From: Rhizobium herbae
Lineage (GTDB): Bacteria > Pseudomonadota > Alphaproteobacteria > Rhizobiales > Rhizobiaceae
Assembly: GCF_017873135.1 (NCBI RefSeq)
Contig: NZ_JAGGJV010000003.1
Coordinates: forward strand, 434,001 to 498,000
Direction of reading: 5' to 3'
Length of the DNA stretch: 64,000 nt
This document shows, piece after piece, positions 27,280 to 34,732 of the stretch. The notes below the pieces were generated by a model. That model saw only the letters and a program-made list of their open reading frames with translations, searched no databases and was not told where the DNA came from. Each line of letters opens with the position of its first letter. Position 1 is the stretch's first letter. A program made the translations under genes and the position numbers.

Positions 27280-27564
27280 ATGTTGGAAACACTTGTCTCT
27301 CAGCTCACAGATCCGTTCCGCATAGGATTGATTTTGTTCCTGTTCCTGACCGCTTTGCGGACACGCGCAGCGATGGGCCTTGCAATGCCGCTGGGTCTTG
27401 GTGTTGTCTTCGTGGCGATCCTGTTGCCGCTGACAACGGGGGCAAATGTCACGACTGACAACGAAGCCCGGCTCACCGCGATTGCCTATGGGGTCGTCTC
27501 GAATGCCATTATCCTTGGCTGCCTTGTCTCTGGCTGGGCGATATGGACGAAGGTGCGTCAGTAG
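27280..27564 (+). CDS. small membrane protein, function unknown
   Basis: A 94-residue protein, MLETLVSQLTDPFRIG at its start, with three predicted membrane helices (about residues 13-27, 32-53 and 66-90). ATG 27280 is preceded by GAGG at good spacing; an ATG 57 bases upstream is less favoured. No family is recognised. It lies between the PAP2 pair and the convergent MFS gene and may be co-transcribed with the PAP2 genes, although 160 bases separate them. Confidence 0.6.
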   Translation: MLETLVSQLTDPFRIGLILFLFLTALRTRAAMGLAMPLGLGVVFVAILLPLTTGANVTTDNEARLTAIAYGVVSNAIILGCLVSGWAIWTKVRQ

Positions 27565-27670
27565 AAAAGACTGCCCTTGACCATGCGTCGCAAGAAAGCA
27601 TGCCATTCCCCTGGATCGGGATGCGCAAAGAAGTGCGGCCACTCTTTCGTACGACACGGATACGAAACCT

Positions 27671-27699
27671 AAAAAACACGCCGCGGCGGCGTGTTTTTA
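27671..27699. terminator. bidirectional terminator between the small membrane gene and the MFS gene
   Basis: AAAAACACGCCG and CGGCGTGTTTTT form a perfect stem with a three-base loop. The A-run on one side and T-run on the other let it act in both directions. Confidence 0.85.
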
Positions 27700-27731
27700 A
27701 AATTGCTCTCGGTTTGGGAAACAATCGAAAA

Positions 27732-27759
27732 ATAGCAGGCTGGCCCGAAGGCCAGCCTG
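27732..27759 (-). terminator. Rho-independent terminator of the MFS gene
   Basis: A perfect ten-pair stem CAGGCTGGCC/GGCCAGCCTG closes a very stable UUCG tetraloop on the minus strand and is followed by CTATTTTTC. It starts seven bases after the stop codon. Confidence 0.88.
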
Positions 27760-27766
27760 CGCGACA

Positions 27767-29689
27767 CTACTTCGCGTCATCCGCGAAGATGTCTTTTTTG
27801 TGCGTATCGCCCGGTACAAACAGGATACCAATAACAACCGTCGCCGCCGCGATGATGATCGGGTACCAGAGGCCGCCATAGACGTTGCCGGTCTGCGCCG
27901 AGATGGCGAAGGCTGTTGCCGGCATCAGGCCGCCGAACCAGCCGTTGCCGATGTGGTAAGGCAGCGACAGGCCGGAGTAGCGAATGCGGGTCGGGAACAG
28001 TTCGACCAGCATGGCGGCGATCGGGCCGTAGACCATCGTCACGAGCAAGATCAGATAGGTCAGGATCAAAACGATCGTGATCTTCTGGCCGGTGAAGATA
28101 TCGAAGAAGTTCTGCGCACGGGCCACGGTGGTGTTGGCGTCTGCCGACAGCGGATAGCCCGCTGCGGTCAGCGCGTCGTTGACCCCCTTGTTGAAGGCGG
28201 CGGTGGTTGTCTTGAGATCGTCGCCGGTCAGTGTTGCGGAGTCATAGGATGCGATGACCGTTTCGCCGACCTTGACCTGTGCGACGGTCGCCGCCGGGTC
28301 TTCAACCGTGGTATAGTTCACCGACGTGCGGGCAAGCGTCGCTTTTGCGATATCGCAGGACGAGGTGAACTTTTGGGTTCCTGTCGGGTTGAACTGGAAC
28401 GAGCAGTCTTCCGGCGATGCGGTGACCGTAACCGGGGTCTGGTGTGCCACATAGAGTGCCGGATTTGCCGTGCGGGTAAGCAGCGGGAAGACGAAGTTGT
28501 AGGTCAGTGCTGCGATCAGGCACCCTGCGAGAATGATCGGCTTGCGACCGATACGGTCCGACAGCGCTCCGAAGAACAGGAAGCCGCCGGTGCCGAGGAT
28601 CAGCGACCACGCCACCAGAACGTTGGCGGTGAAGCTGTCGACCTTGATGACGTTCTGCATGAAGAACAGCGCGTAGAACTGGCCGGAATACCAGACCACG
28701 GCCTGGCCGGCGACGAGGCCGAGCAGGGCGATGGTTGCGATCTTGGCGTTGCGCCAGCCCCAGATGACGGCAATGACGGCAAAAGCGATACCGAGGATCA
28801 TTGCGATCGAAGAGTTCAGCGTGCCGGTCATGATAGCCCCGACGAACAGGATCGGGACGATGAGCAGCACAAGAGCATTGCGGCCAGGACCAAAAGCTTC
28901 GCGCAGCGGCGCCTTGGAAGCGGCACCCTCTTCCTTCATCTTCTTGAAGGCCGGGGATTCGTTCATCTGCAGGCGGATGTATAGCGAAATGAGCAACAGG
29001 CCGATTGAAGCGAGGAATGGAATACGCCAGCCCCACAGGTCGAAGGCCTTGATCATCTTTTCCGTACCGTCGGGGTTCATCACAATGGCACCGGCCGCAT
29101 CGAGCACCGCTGTAGGAGCCCAGTTGCCGTTGACATAGCCTTGCACCGACAGAATGACGATCAGGGACAAGAGAAGGCCAAGGGTTGCCGTCGTCTGGAT
29201 GAAGGCAGTGAAATAGCCGCGCTGGTTGGCGGGGGCGTGTTCCGCCACATAGACCGCCGCACCACCGTATTCGCCGCCGAGTGCCAGACCCTGCAACATG
29301 CGCAGGATGATCAGGATGATCGGCGCCGCAGCACCCCAGCTAGCGTAACCCGGCAGAAGACCAACGAGAAAGGTCGAAAGACCCATGATCATGATGGTCA
29401 TCAGGAAGGTGTATTTGCGGCCGATCAGATCGCCCAGCGCACCGAAGACCAGCGCGCCGAAAGGACGGACGAGGAAGCCCGCCGCGAAAGCCAGAAGCGC
29501 GAAGACGTTGCGGGTGGCTTCCGGAAAGGCGGTGAAAAACTGCGCGCCGATGATAGCGGCGAGCGAACCGTATAGATAAAAGTCGTACCACTCGAAGATG
29601 GTTCCGGCGGACGAGGCCATGATGACCTTCCGCTCCTCTCCCGTCATGGGGCGCGAGCGATCCCCAACGTTCACTTCTGCTATTGCCAT
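27767..29689 (-). CDS. MFS transporter, metabolite:H+ symporter (MHS) family, with large extracytoplasmic insert
   Basis: A 640-residue transporter related to ShiA/ProP/KgtP-type symporters. Typical MHS blocks are GTIFEWYDFYLYG, AGFLVRPFGALVFGALGDLIGRKYTF, RMLQGLALGGEYGGAAVY and GALSDRIGRKPII. Members usually have about 430-550 residues; the extra length is a polar, Thr-rich region at about residues 407-535 between helices, containing Cys429 and Cys445, which could form a disulfide outside the membrane. The substrate is not predictable; carboxylates or osmolytes are typical. ATG 29689 follows an AGGAGG-like site, and two terminators lie downstream. Confidence 0.9.
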   Translation of the reverse strand: MAIAEVNVGDRSRPMTGEERKVIMASSAGTIFEWYDFYLYGSLAAIIGAQFFTAFPEATRNVFALLAFAAGFLVRPFGALVFGALGDLIGRKYTFLMTIMIMGLSTFLVGLLPGYASWGAAAPIILIILRMLQGLALGGEYGGAAVYVAEHAPANQRGYFTAFIQTTATLGLLLSLIVILSVQGYVNGNWAPTAVLDAAGAIVMNPDGTEKMIKAFDLWGWRIPFLASIGLLLISLYIRLQMNESPAFKKMKEEGAASKAPLREAFGPGRNALVLLIVPILFVGAIMTGTLNSSIAMILGIAFAVIAVIWGWRNAKIATIALLGLVAGQAVVWYSGQFYALFFMQNVIKVDSFTANVLVAWSLILGTGGFLFFGALSDRIGRKPIILAGCLIAALTYNFVFPLLTRTANPALYVAHQTPVTVTASPEDCSFQFNPTGTQKFTSSCDIAKATLARTSVNYTTVEDPAATVAQVKVGETVIASYDSATLTGDDLKTTTAAFNKGVNDALTAAGYPLSADANTTVARAQNFFDIFTGQKITIVLILTYLILLVTMVYGPIAAMLVELFPTRIRYSGLSLPYHIGNGWFGGLMPATAFAISAQTGNVYGGLWYPIIIAAATVVIGILFVPGDTHKKDIFADDAK

Positions 29690-29995
29690 TTATGCCTCCT
29701 CCTTGTTCGCCGACCTTGCGGGCGGCCCCATACGTGCCAATGACGGGGCAACCGCTCCACAAAGGCGCATTTTCCTCCACGTAGACGGGGCAGAGTAGTT
29801 TACGTGCGCGACGTGCCAAGCCCACGATTGGTCGTAAGACAAAAGTCTCATGCGGCAAGCATTATTCTGATCCACCGTGGCCAGAGCCATTTGCTCTTGC
29901 CGCGATGGTGATAACGCCCTCAGCAAACCTTCGCGTTGTGACCTCTCCGCAAACATCCGCGTATGGCGCAAGACGGCTCCCGCAATCCATCCCTG

Positions 29996-30023
29996 TTGAC
30001 TTCGCGCCAAAACCGCGTATGAG
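29996..30023 (+). promoter_or_regulatory. candidate promoter of the asd leader
   Basis: TTGACT (29996-30001) and TATGAG (30018-30023), 16 bases apart, form a sigma70-like promoter. It ends about ten bases before the leader-peptide ribosome site, so the transcript would start almost at the leader reading frame. Confidence 0.55.
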
Positions 30024-30047
30024 CAGCAGCGGAAAAGGAACCGCGCC

Positions 30048-30167
30048 ATGCACCGTTTTGGTTATTCCATCGCTGCGCTGATCGCCCCGGCATTTAATGC
30101 CGGGCGGGTTCGTTCTTTCTCGATTTTTTCCAAAACAACGGCCAAAACGACGACGAAAACCGTCTGA
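30048..30167 (+). CDS. putative Thr/Lys-rich leader peptide of asd
   Basis: A 39-codon frame beginning MHRFGYSIAALIAPAF and ending SKTTAKTTTKTV, then TGA. AAGGAA lies seven bases upstream of ATG 30048, and a promoter-like pair lies just before that. Codons 29-38 contain six threonine and three lysine codons, the amino acids made from aspartate semialdehyde, the product of the asd enzyme. The run lies right before a set of mutually exclusive hairpins. This is the layout of classical attenuator leaders such as that of the enterobacterial thr operon. It is too short for routine gene calling. The regulatory role is inferred. Confidence 0.6.
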   Translation: MHRFGYSIAALIAPAFNAGRVRSFSIFSKTTAKTTTKTV

Positions 30168-30174
30168 CGTCTCT

Positions 30175-30237
30175 GGCCACCGCTCTCTCCCCGGTTAGGC
30201 CGGGGACCTGAAGCCCGCGCCTTTGGCCGGCGGGTTT
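30175..30237 (+). promoter_or_regulatory. putative transcription attenuator upstream of asd
   Basis: Two stems cannot coexist: GGCC/CCG at 30175-30182 with CGG/GGCC at 30192-30201, and CCCCGG at 30189-30194 with CCGGGG at 30200-30205. They are followed by a terminator-like hairpin, AGCCCGC (30212-30218) with GCGGGTT (30230-30236) and an inner GCC-TTT-GGC, then TTCTCC. Ribosome position on the upstream Thr/Lys codons could select between the folds. Confidence 0.5.
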
Positions 30238-30279
30238 CTCCCCAAAGCCCCGCGGAGAGACAGAAAGAGAGCAAAGACA

Positions 30280-31314
30280 ATGGGTTTCAAGATTGCTATC
30301 GCAGGCGCGACCGGAAATGTCGGACGCGAAATGCTCAACATCCTTTCCGAGCGCGGCTTCCCGGCCGACGAGGTCGTGGCACTCGCCTCCGCCCGCTCGC
30401 AGGGCACCGAAGTCTCCTTCGGCGACAAGACGCTGAAGGTAAAGAACCTCGAGAATTACGATTTCTCCGATACCGATATCTGCCTGATGTCGGCCGGCGG
30501 CGCCGTATCGCTGAAGTGGTCGCCGAAGATCGGCGCGCAAGGCTGCGTCGTCATCGATAACTCGTCCGCCTGGCGCTACGATCAGGATGTGCCGCTGATC
30601 GTTCCGGAAGTGAACCCGGATGCGATCTCGATGTTCACACGCCGCAACATCATCGCCAACCCGAATTGCTCGACCGCCCAGCTCGTCGTTGCGCTGAAGC
30701 CGCTGCATGACTTCGCCAAGATCAAGCGCGTCGTCGTCGCCACCTACCAGTCGGTGTCCGGCGCCGGCAAGGACGGCATGGACGAGCTGTTCAACCAGAC
30801 CCGCGCCGTCTTCGTCGCCGATCCGATGGAGAGCAAGAAGTTCACCAAGCGCATCGCCTTCAACGTCATCCCGCACATCGATGTGTTCATGGAAGACGGC
30901 TACACGAAGGAAGAGTGGAAGGTGATGGCCGAAACCAAGAAGATCCTCGATCCGAAGATCAAGCTGACCTGCACGGCCGTGCGCGTTCCGGTCTTCATCG
31001 GCCATTCGGAAGCGATCAACATCGAATTCGAAAACGAGATTTCCGCCGATCAGGCCCGCGATATCCTGCGTGAAGCTCCGGGTTGCCTCGTCATCGACAA
31101 GCATGAGAACGGCGGCTACATCACGCCTTACGAAAGTGCCGGCGAAGACGCGACCTACATCTCGCGCATCCGCGAGGACGCGACCGTCGAGAACGGCCTC
31201 AACATCTGGGTCGTTTCCGACAACCTGCGCAAGGGCGCGGCGCTCAACGCCATCCAGATTGCCGAGCTTCTCGTCAATCGCGGACTGATCAAGGCGAAGA
31301 AGCAGGCCGCCTGA
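30280..31314 (+). CDS. asd: aspartate-semialdehyde dehydrogenase
   Basis: Asd reduces aspartyl phosphate to aspartate semialdehyde with NADPH, the branch point to lysine/diaminopimelate, threonine and methionine. The 344-residue protein has the Rossmann motif AIAGATGNVGREM, catalytic Cys130 in NPNCSTAQ, Gln157 in TYQSVSGAG, Arg235 and His242 in RVPVFIGHSE. ATG 30280 begins the conserved sequence; the ribosome site (AAGAGAG) is modest. About 110 bases upstream lies the Thr/Lys-rich leader peptide and attenuator described separately. A terminator follows the stop. Confidence 0.97.
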   Translation: MGFKIAIAGATGNVGREMLNILSERGFPADEVVALASARSQGTEVSFGDKTLKVKNLENYDFSDTDICLMSAGGAVSLKWSPKIGAQGCVVIDNSSAWRYDQDVPLIVPEVNPDAISMFTRRNIIANPNCSTAQLVVALKPLHDFAKIKRVVVATYQSVSGAGKDGMDELFNQTRAVFVADPMESKKFTKRIAFNVIPHIDVFMEDGYTKEEWKVMAETKKILDPKIKLTCTAVRVPVFIGHSEAINIEFENEISADQARDILREAPGCLVIDKHENGGYITPYESAGEDATYISRIREDATVENGLNIWVVSDNLRKGAALNAIQIAELLVNRGLIKAKKQAA

Positions 31315-31340
31315 TCAGGAAATATAAAGTTTTAAGCAAT

Positions 31341-31380
31341 AAAAGCCCCGCATGATCCGTTGAACGGTATGCGGGGCTTC
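31341..31380 (+). terminator. Rho-independent terminator after asd
   Basis: AAGCCCCGCAT (31343-31353) pairs perfectly with ATGCGGGGCTT (31369-31379), with an A-run before and TTCTTC after. It lies 28 bases past the asd stop. Confidence 0.85.
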
Positions 31381-31422
31381 TTCATAAGAGCGATCTGCGA
31401 CGATACTGCACTTCATTTGGGA

Positions 31423-31438
31423 GGATTCACGTGAAACA
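31423..31438. promoter_or_regulatory. degenerate parS-like site between asd and the transglycosylase gene
   Basis: GGATTCACGTGAAACA matches the parS consensus TGTTTCACGTGAAACA at 14 of 16 positions. It is intergenic, so the match is not imposed by coding sequence. Binding by ParB is unproven. Confidence 0.4.
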
Positions 31439-31535
31439 CGTCTCCCGAATGCTGTGGTAACATCGTGACAGAACCCGCAAAGACTGGCATTTTGCGGACA
31501 GTTATTTTGGATTCGGGCGATCACGGGGTTTTTTC

Positions 31536-32357
31536 ATGCACAAGGCGAAGTGCGTACTGGCAGGTTTCACGGCAATCATGGCGGCGGCTATTTTGCCTTC
31601 CGTCGCATCGGCAGCACAATGTGGCAACACCTCCGCGGGCTTCGAAGCCTGGGTCGAGGATTTCAAGGGCGAAGCCGCGGGCCGCGGCATCAGCCCGTCC
31701 GTGCTCAACAAGGCCTTCGCCAATGTCGGCTATAACAAGGCGACGATCCGCGCCGATCGCGGCCAGAAGAGCTTCAAGCTTTCGCTGAACCAGTTCATGC
31801 AGAAGCGCGGCGGCCAGGCGATCATTTCGCGCGGCAAGAAGATGAAGGCGCAGAACGCCGCTCTCTTCAACTCGATCGAAAGCCGCTACGGCGTTCCGGC
31901 CGGCCCGATCATCGCAATCTGGGGCATGGAAACCGGCTTCGGCGGCTTCATGGGCAAGGAACACACGTTGTCCGCCGTTTCGACGCTGGCCTTTGACTGC
32001 CGCCGTTCCGCCTATTTCACCGATCAGCTCTATGCCGCGCTCAACCTCGTCCAGCGCGGCGACCTGAGCCCCGATGCGCGCGGTGCGGCCCATGGCGAAA
32101 TCGGCCAGACGCAGTTCCTGCCAGCCAACGTGCTGAAATTCGGCGTCGATGGCGACGGCAACGGCCATATCGACATGGTCCGCTCCAAGGCCGATGCGCT
32201 TGCCTCGACCGCCAACTTCCTGCGCGGCCACGGCTGGAGTGCCGGCGGCGGTTATCAGCCTGGCTCGGGCAATTTCGGTGCGATCCAGGGCTGGAATGCA
32301 GCCAGCGTCTACCAGCAGGCGATCGCCATCATCGGCGCCGAGATCGACGGCGGCTGA
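31536..32357 (+). CDS. periplasmic lytic murein transglycosylase (MltB-like, SLT_2)
   Basis: A 273-residue exported enzyme of the MltB/SLT_2 family that cleaves glycan strands of peptidoglycan to 1,6-anhydro products. There is a signal peptide ending ASA at residue 26, the catalytic Glu132 in IWGMETGFGGF, and the GEIGQTQFLP block. DGDGNGHID at about 205-213 resembles the EF-hand-like Ca2+ site of MltB. It lacks a lipobox, so it is probably soluble in the periplasm. It is a single gene between the asd terminator and an intergenic palindrome. Confidence 0.93.
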   Translation: MHKAKCVLAGFTAIMAAAILPSVASAAQCGNTSAGFEAWVEDFKGEAAGRGISPSVLNKAFANVGYNKATIRADRGQKSFKLSLNQFMQKRGGQAIISRGKKMKAQNAALFNSIESRYGVPAGPIIAIWGMETGFGGFMGKEHTLSAVSTLAFDCRRSAYFTDQLYAALNLVQRGDLSPDARGAAHGEIGQTQFLPANVLKFGVDGDGNGHIDMVRSKADALASTANFLRGHGWSAGGGYQPGSGNFGAIQGWNAASVYQQAIAIIGAEIDGG

Positions 32358-32463
32358 TACGGCCGTATTGTCGGGGTGCATTCATCCGCAGTCCGGAAAC
32401 GGGCTGCGGATTTTTTGCGCTTTGATGAGGCGAATCTTGGAACAATGCGCCGACCTCTTGCTC

Positions 32464-32596
32464 CCGTCATCCTCGGGCTTGACCCGAGGATCCATCAGCG
32501 GCGCGACAATAGCTCAAAGGCCCCAGAGGTCGATGCGCTCACCGTGGTTTCCACCTCGACGTGATCGGATCCTCGGGTCAAGCCCGAGGATGACGG
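32464..32596. repeat. intergenic element with perfect 30-bp terminal inverted repeats
   Basis: Arms 32464-32493 and 32567-32596 are exact reverse complements over 30 bases, separated by 73 bases. Each arm contains its own CCTCGGG-CTTGA-CCCGAGG stem. The CCTCGGGCTTGACCCGAGGA motif is common in non-coding DNA of rhizobia and relatives. A related half lies at about 40984-41010. Confidence 0.8.
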
Positions 32597-32709
32597 AGTG
32601 TGGGGAGACGCCGGGGCAAAAGGGCACTTGAGGTATTGGGTGGCTTTAACCGCCGATCACATTCCACCGGCCAATCGCCAATGAGCCCCAAAATCACTCC
32701 CGGGAAAAA

Positions 32710-33351
32710 TTACATCCCCGGACGGACGAAATCGCCGGTCTTGGCGTCCATCACCCAAAGCTCGCCGGTCGAGATGTCGAACCAGGCGCCGTGCAGCTGC
32801 AGTTTGCCGCGCTGCTCGAGGATCTGGACGCAGGGGAACGTGCGCAGGTTGGCGATGGAATTGCGGATCGACACGCGCTCCAGCGCCCGCTGGCGTTCCG
32901 CGGCCGTCATGATGTCGTTGCTCTGGATCTGCTCGGCGGCGGGCTTCAGCAGATGCATCCAGCGGCCGATGAAATCGCCTGGCGACAGCGGTTCGGCATC
33001 GAGATCGAGCGCCGCCTTGATGCCACCGCAGCGGCCGTGCCCCATGACGACGATATCGCGCACCTTCAGCACCTGGACCGCGAATTCGAGCGCGGCCGAT
33101 GTCGAATGATACTGCCCGTCCGGCTCGTAGGGCGGTACCATGTTGGCGACGTTGCGGACGACGAAAAGCTCTCCAGGACCGCTGTCGAAGATGGTTTCCG
33201 GGGCGGCACGGCTGTCACAACAGGCAACGACAAGGGTTTGAGGCTGTTGCCCGGTCTCCGCCAGGGCCTTGTAACGCTGCTGCTGTTCGTTGAAGCGGCC
33301 GCTCATGAAGTTGTTGTAGCCGTTCAGCAGATGGTTCGGGAAACGCTGCAT
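32710..33351 (-). CDS. beta-class carbonic anhydrase
   Basis: This 213-residue enzyme interconverts CO2 and bicarbonate, supplying bicarbonate for carboxylases. Zinc ligands are visible: Cys44 with the Asp46/Arg48 dyad in CCDSR, then His105 and Cys108 in GHGRCGG. The FVVRNVANMVPP and STSAALEFAVQVL blocks are standard. ATG 33351 has GGAG about 12 bases upstream. It appears to be a single gene, convergent with the transglycosylase across the palindromic repeat. Confidence 0.95.
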   Translation of the reverse strand: MQRFPNHLLNGYNNFMSGRFNEQQQRYKALAETGQQPQTLVVACCDSRAAPETIFDSGPGELFVVRNVANMVPPYEPDGQYHSTSAALEFAVQVLKVRDIVVMGHGRCGGIKAALDLDAEPLSPGDFIGRWMHLLKPAAEQIQSNDIMTAAERQRALERVSIRNSIANLRTFPCVQILEQRGKLQLHGAWFDISTGELWVMDAKTGDFVRPGM

Positions 33352-33569
33352 GGTGCTGGATCACTCCGACTATTTAAGACAATGAAGATGTACATTGCAT
33401 GGCCGCCGCTCACGGCATACAGCCTTTGTGCGCCGCGCACATGCAAATTTCCGGCAGCCCGCGCCGCCGGTGACATCCGTGAAATCTCCGTATCATTTCG
33501 TGTAGGCCAGACCGGTTTATTCGCTCAGGGCAGGGGGTGGCAAGAGGGATGTGCGTTGCAGCACGAGGA

Positions 33570-34445
33570 TCAGGACCGTCGCTTCTGGCTTGGATGCATC
33601 AATCGGCGCATCTGAACCAGCGCCATCGGCGTCGCAAGGCTGGAAGCGTCGCGTTCCAACGTCAGTTCGTCGGCGCCGCGCTTGCCCGTGCGGGCGATGA
33701 TCTCAAAGACGCTGGCCGTTGCCAGTTGCAAAGCCCGCTCCTCGTTCAGCCCTTCCAGAAGCCGCGCGACAAACAGCGCCGCCAGAAGATCGCCGGTGCC
33801 GTTGGGCGGGTTGTCGATCAGACGATGTTCGGCGAGCAGCGCGTGGTTGCCGGACAGATAGAGATTGCCGGTGCTGCCGTGCATCATCGGGATTGCCGAT
33901 GTGACGAGCATGCGCGCCGGACCGAGCGACAGGGCGGCCTCGAGAATGGCGGCGTTGGTGTCGAGCTCGGCGCCGCAGAGCCAGGAGAGCTCGAACCGGT
34001 TCGGCGTGGCGAGCGAGGCAAGCGGCAGAAGCCTGTCGCGCATCGCGATCGCCGTCGCCTCCGGCACATAGAGGCCGCCGACATCGCCCATCACCGGATC
34101 GCAGGCATAGAAGAGGTCCGGGTTCTTCTCCCGCAACGCCTCGACCAGCCGCGCAACACCTTCCGCCTGATAAGCCGCGCCGAGATAGCCGGAGAGAACC
34201 GCGCGGACCTCGCCCGTCCACGGCGCGCGGATGAGATCGTCGATGAGGCTGTTGAAATCGTCTTCGCCGATCGTGACACGCGTCGATGGACCGTGGCCCG
34301 GATGCCAGGGGAGGATGACCGTGGGCACGGCCCAGACCGGATAACCCAGCGTCTCAAGCGCAAAGACCGCGGCACGATTGCCGACGGAACCGCGAATCAC
34401 ATGGCTTGAAATGACGATGACGGCGCCGGGTGCAGGCTCGGACAT
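33570..34445 (-). CDS. pdxY: pyridoxal kinase PdxY
   Basis: A 291-residue ribokinase-superfamily enzyme that phosphorylates pyridoxal in the vitamin B6 salvage pathway. Features include VISSHVIRGSVGNRAAVFALE at the start, the CDPVMGD block and the NGTGDLLAALF anion-hole/catalytic Asp near residue 226. Length and motifs fit PdxY/PdxK. It is divergent from the NAD-glutamate dehydrogenase gene across a 287-base, AT-richer intergenic region that must hold both promoters. Confidence 0.94.
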   Translation of the reverse strand: MSEPAPGAVIVISSHVIRGSVGNRAAVFALETLGYPVWAVPTVILPWHPGHGPSTRVTIGEDDFNSLIDDLIRAPWTGEVRAVLSGYLGAAYQAEGVARLVEALREKNPDLFYACDPVMGDVGGLYVPEATAIAMRDRLLPLASLATPNRFELSWLCGAELDTNAAILEAALSLGPARMLVTSAIPMMHGSTGNLYLSGNHALLAEHRLIDNPPNGTGDLLAALFVARLLEGLNEERALQLATASVFEIIARTGKRGADELTLERDASSLATPMALVQMRRLMHPSQKRRS

Positions 34446-34732
34446 GGATGATTTTCCGCTGTTTCGACATGCCCAGATCGCCCTACAGTCATGCCGCTGT
34501 CAACTGTGGCTGCCAAAACAGGAAAAAGTGCGTTTTATCGCCCGATCGATAAGCAGGGCCGAATATGCACATACAACCGATTTAATTCCAAAATCGGACG
34601 ATTTTCGCCGAAAATTTCATGAATCCATTCCGAATTTGATCGAACCAAACGAAAAACAGCCACAAAAACAATCGCCAACAACCATTCTTCTGCTAGGTTC
34701 GGCCAAATTGGTGATTGCGGGGAGAGACAGTC

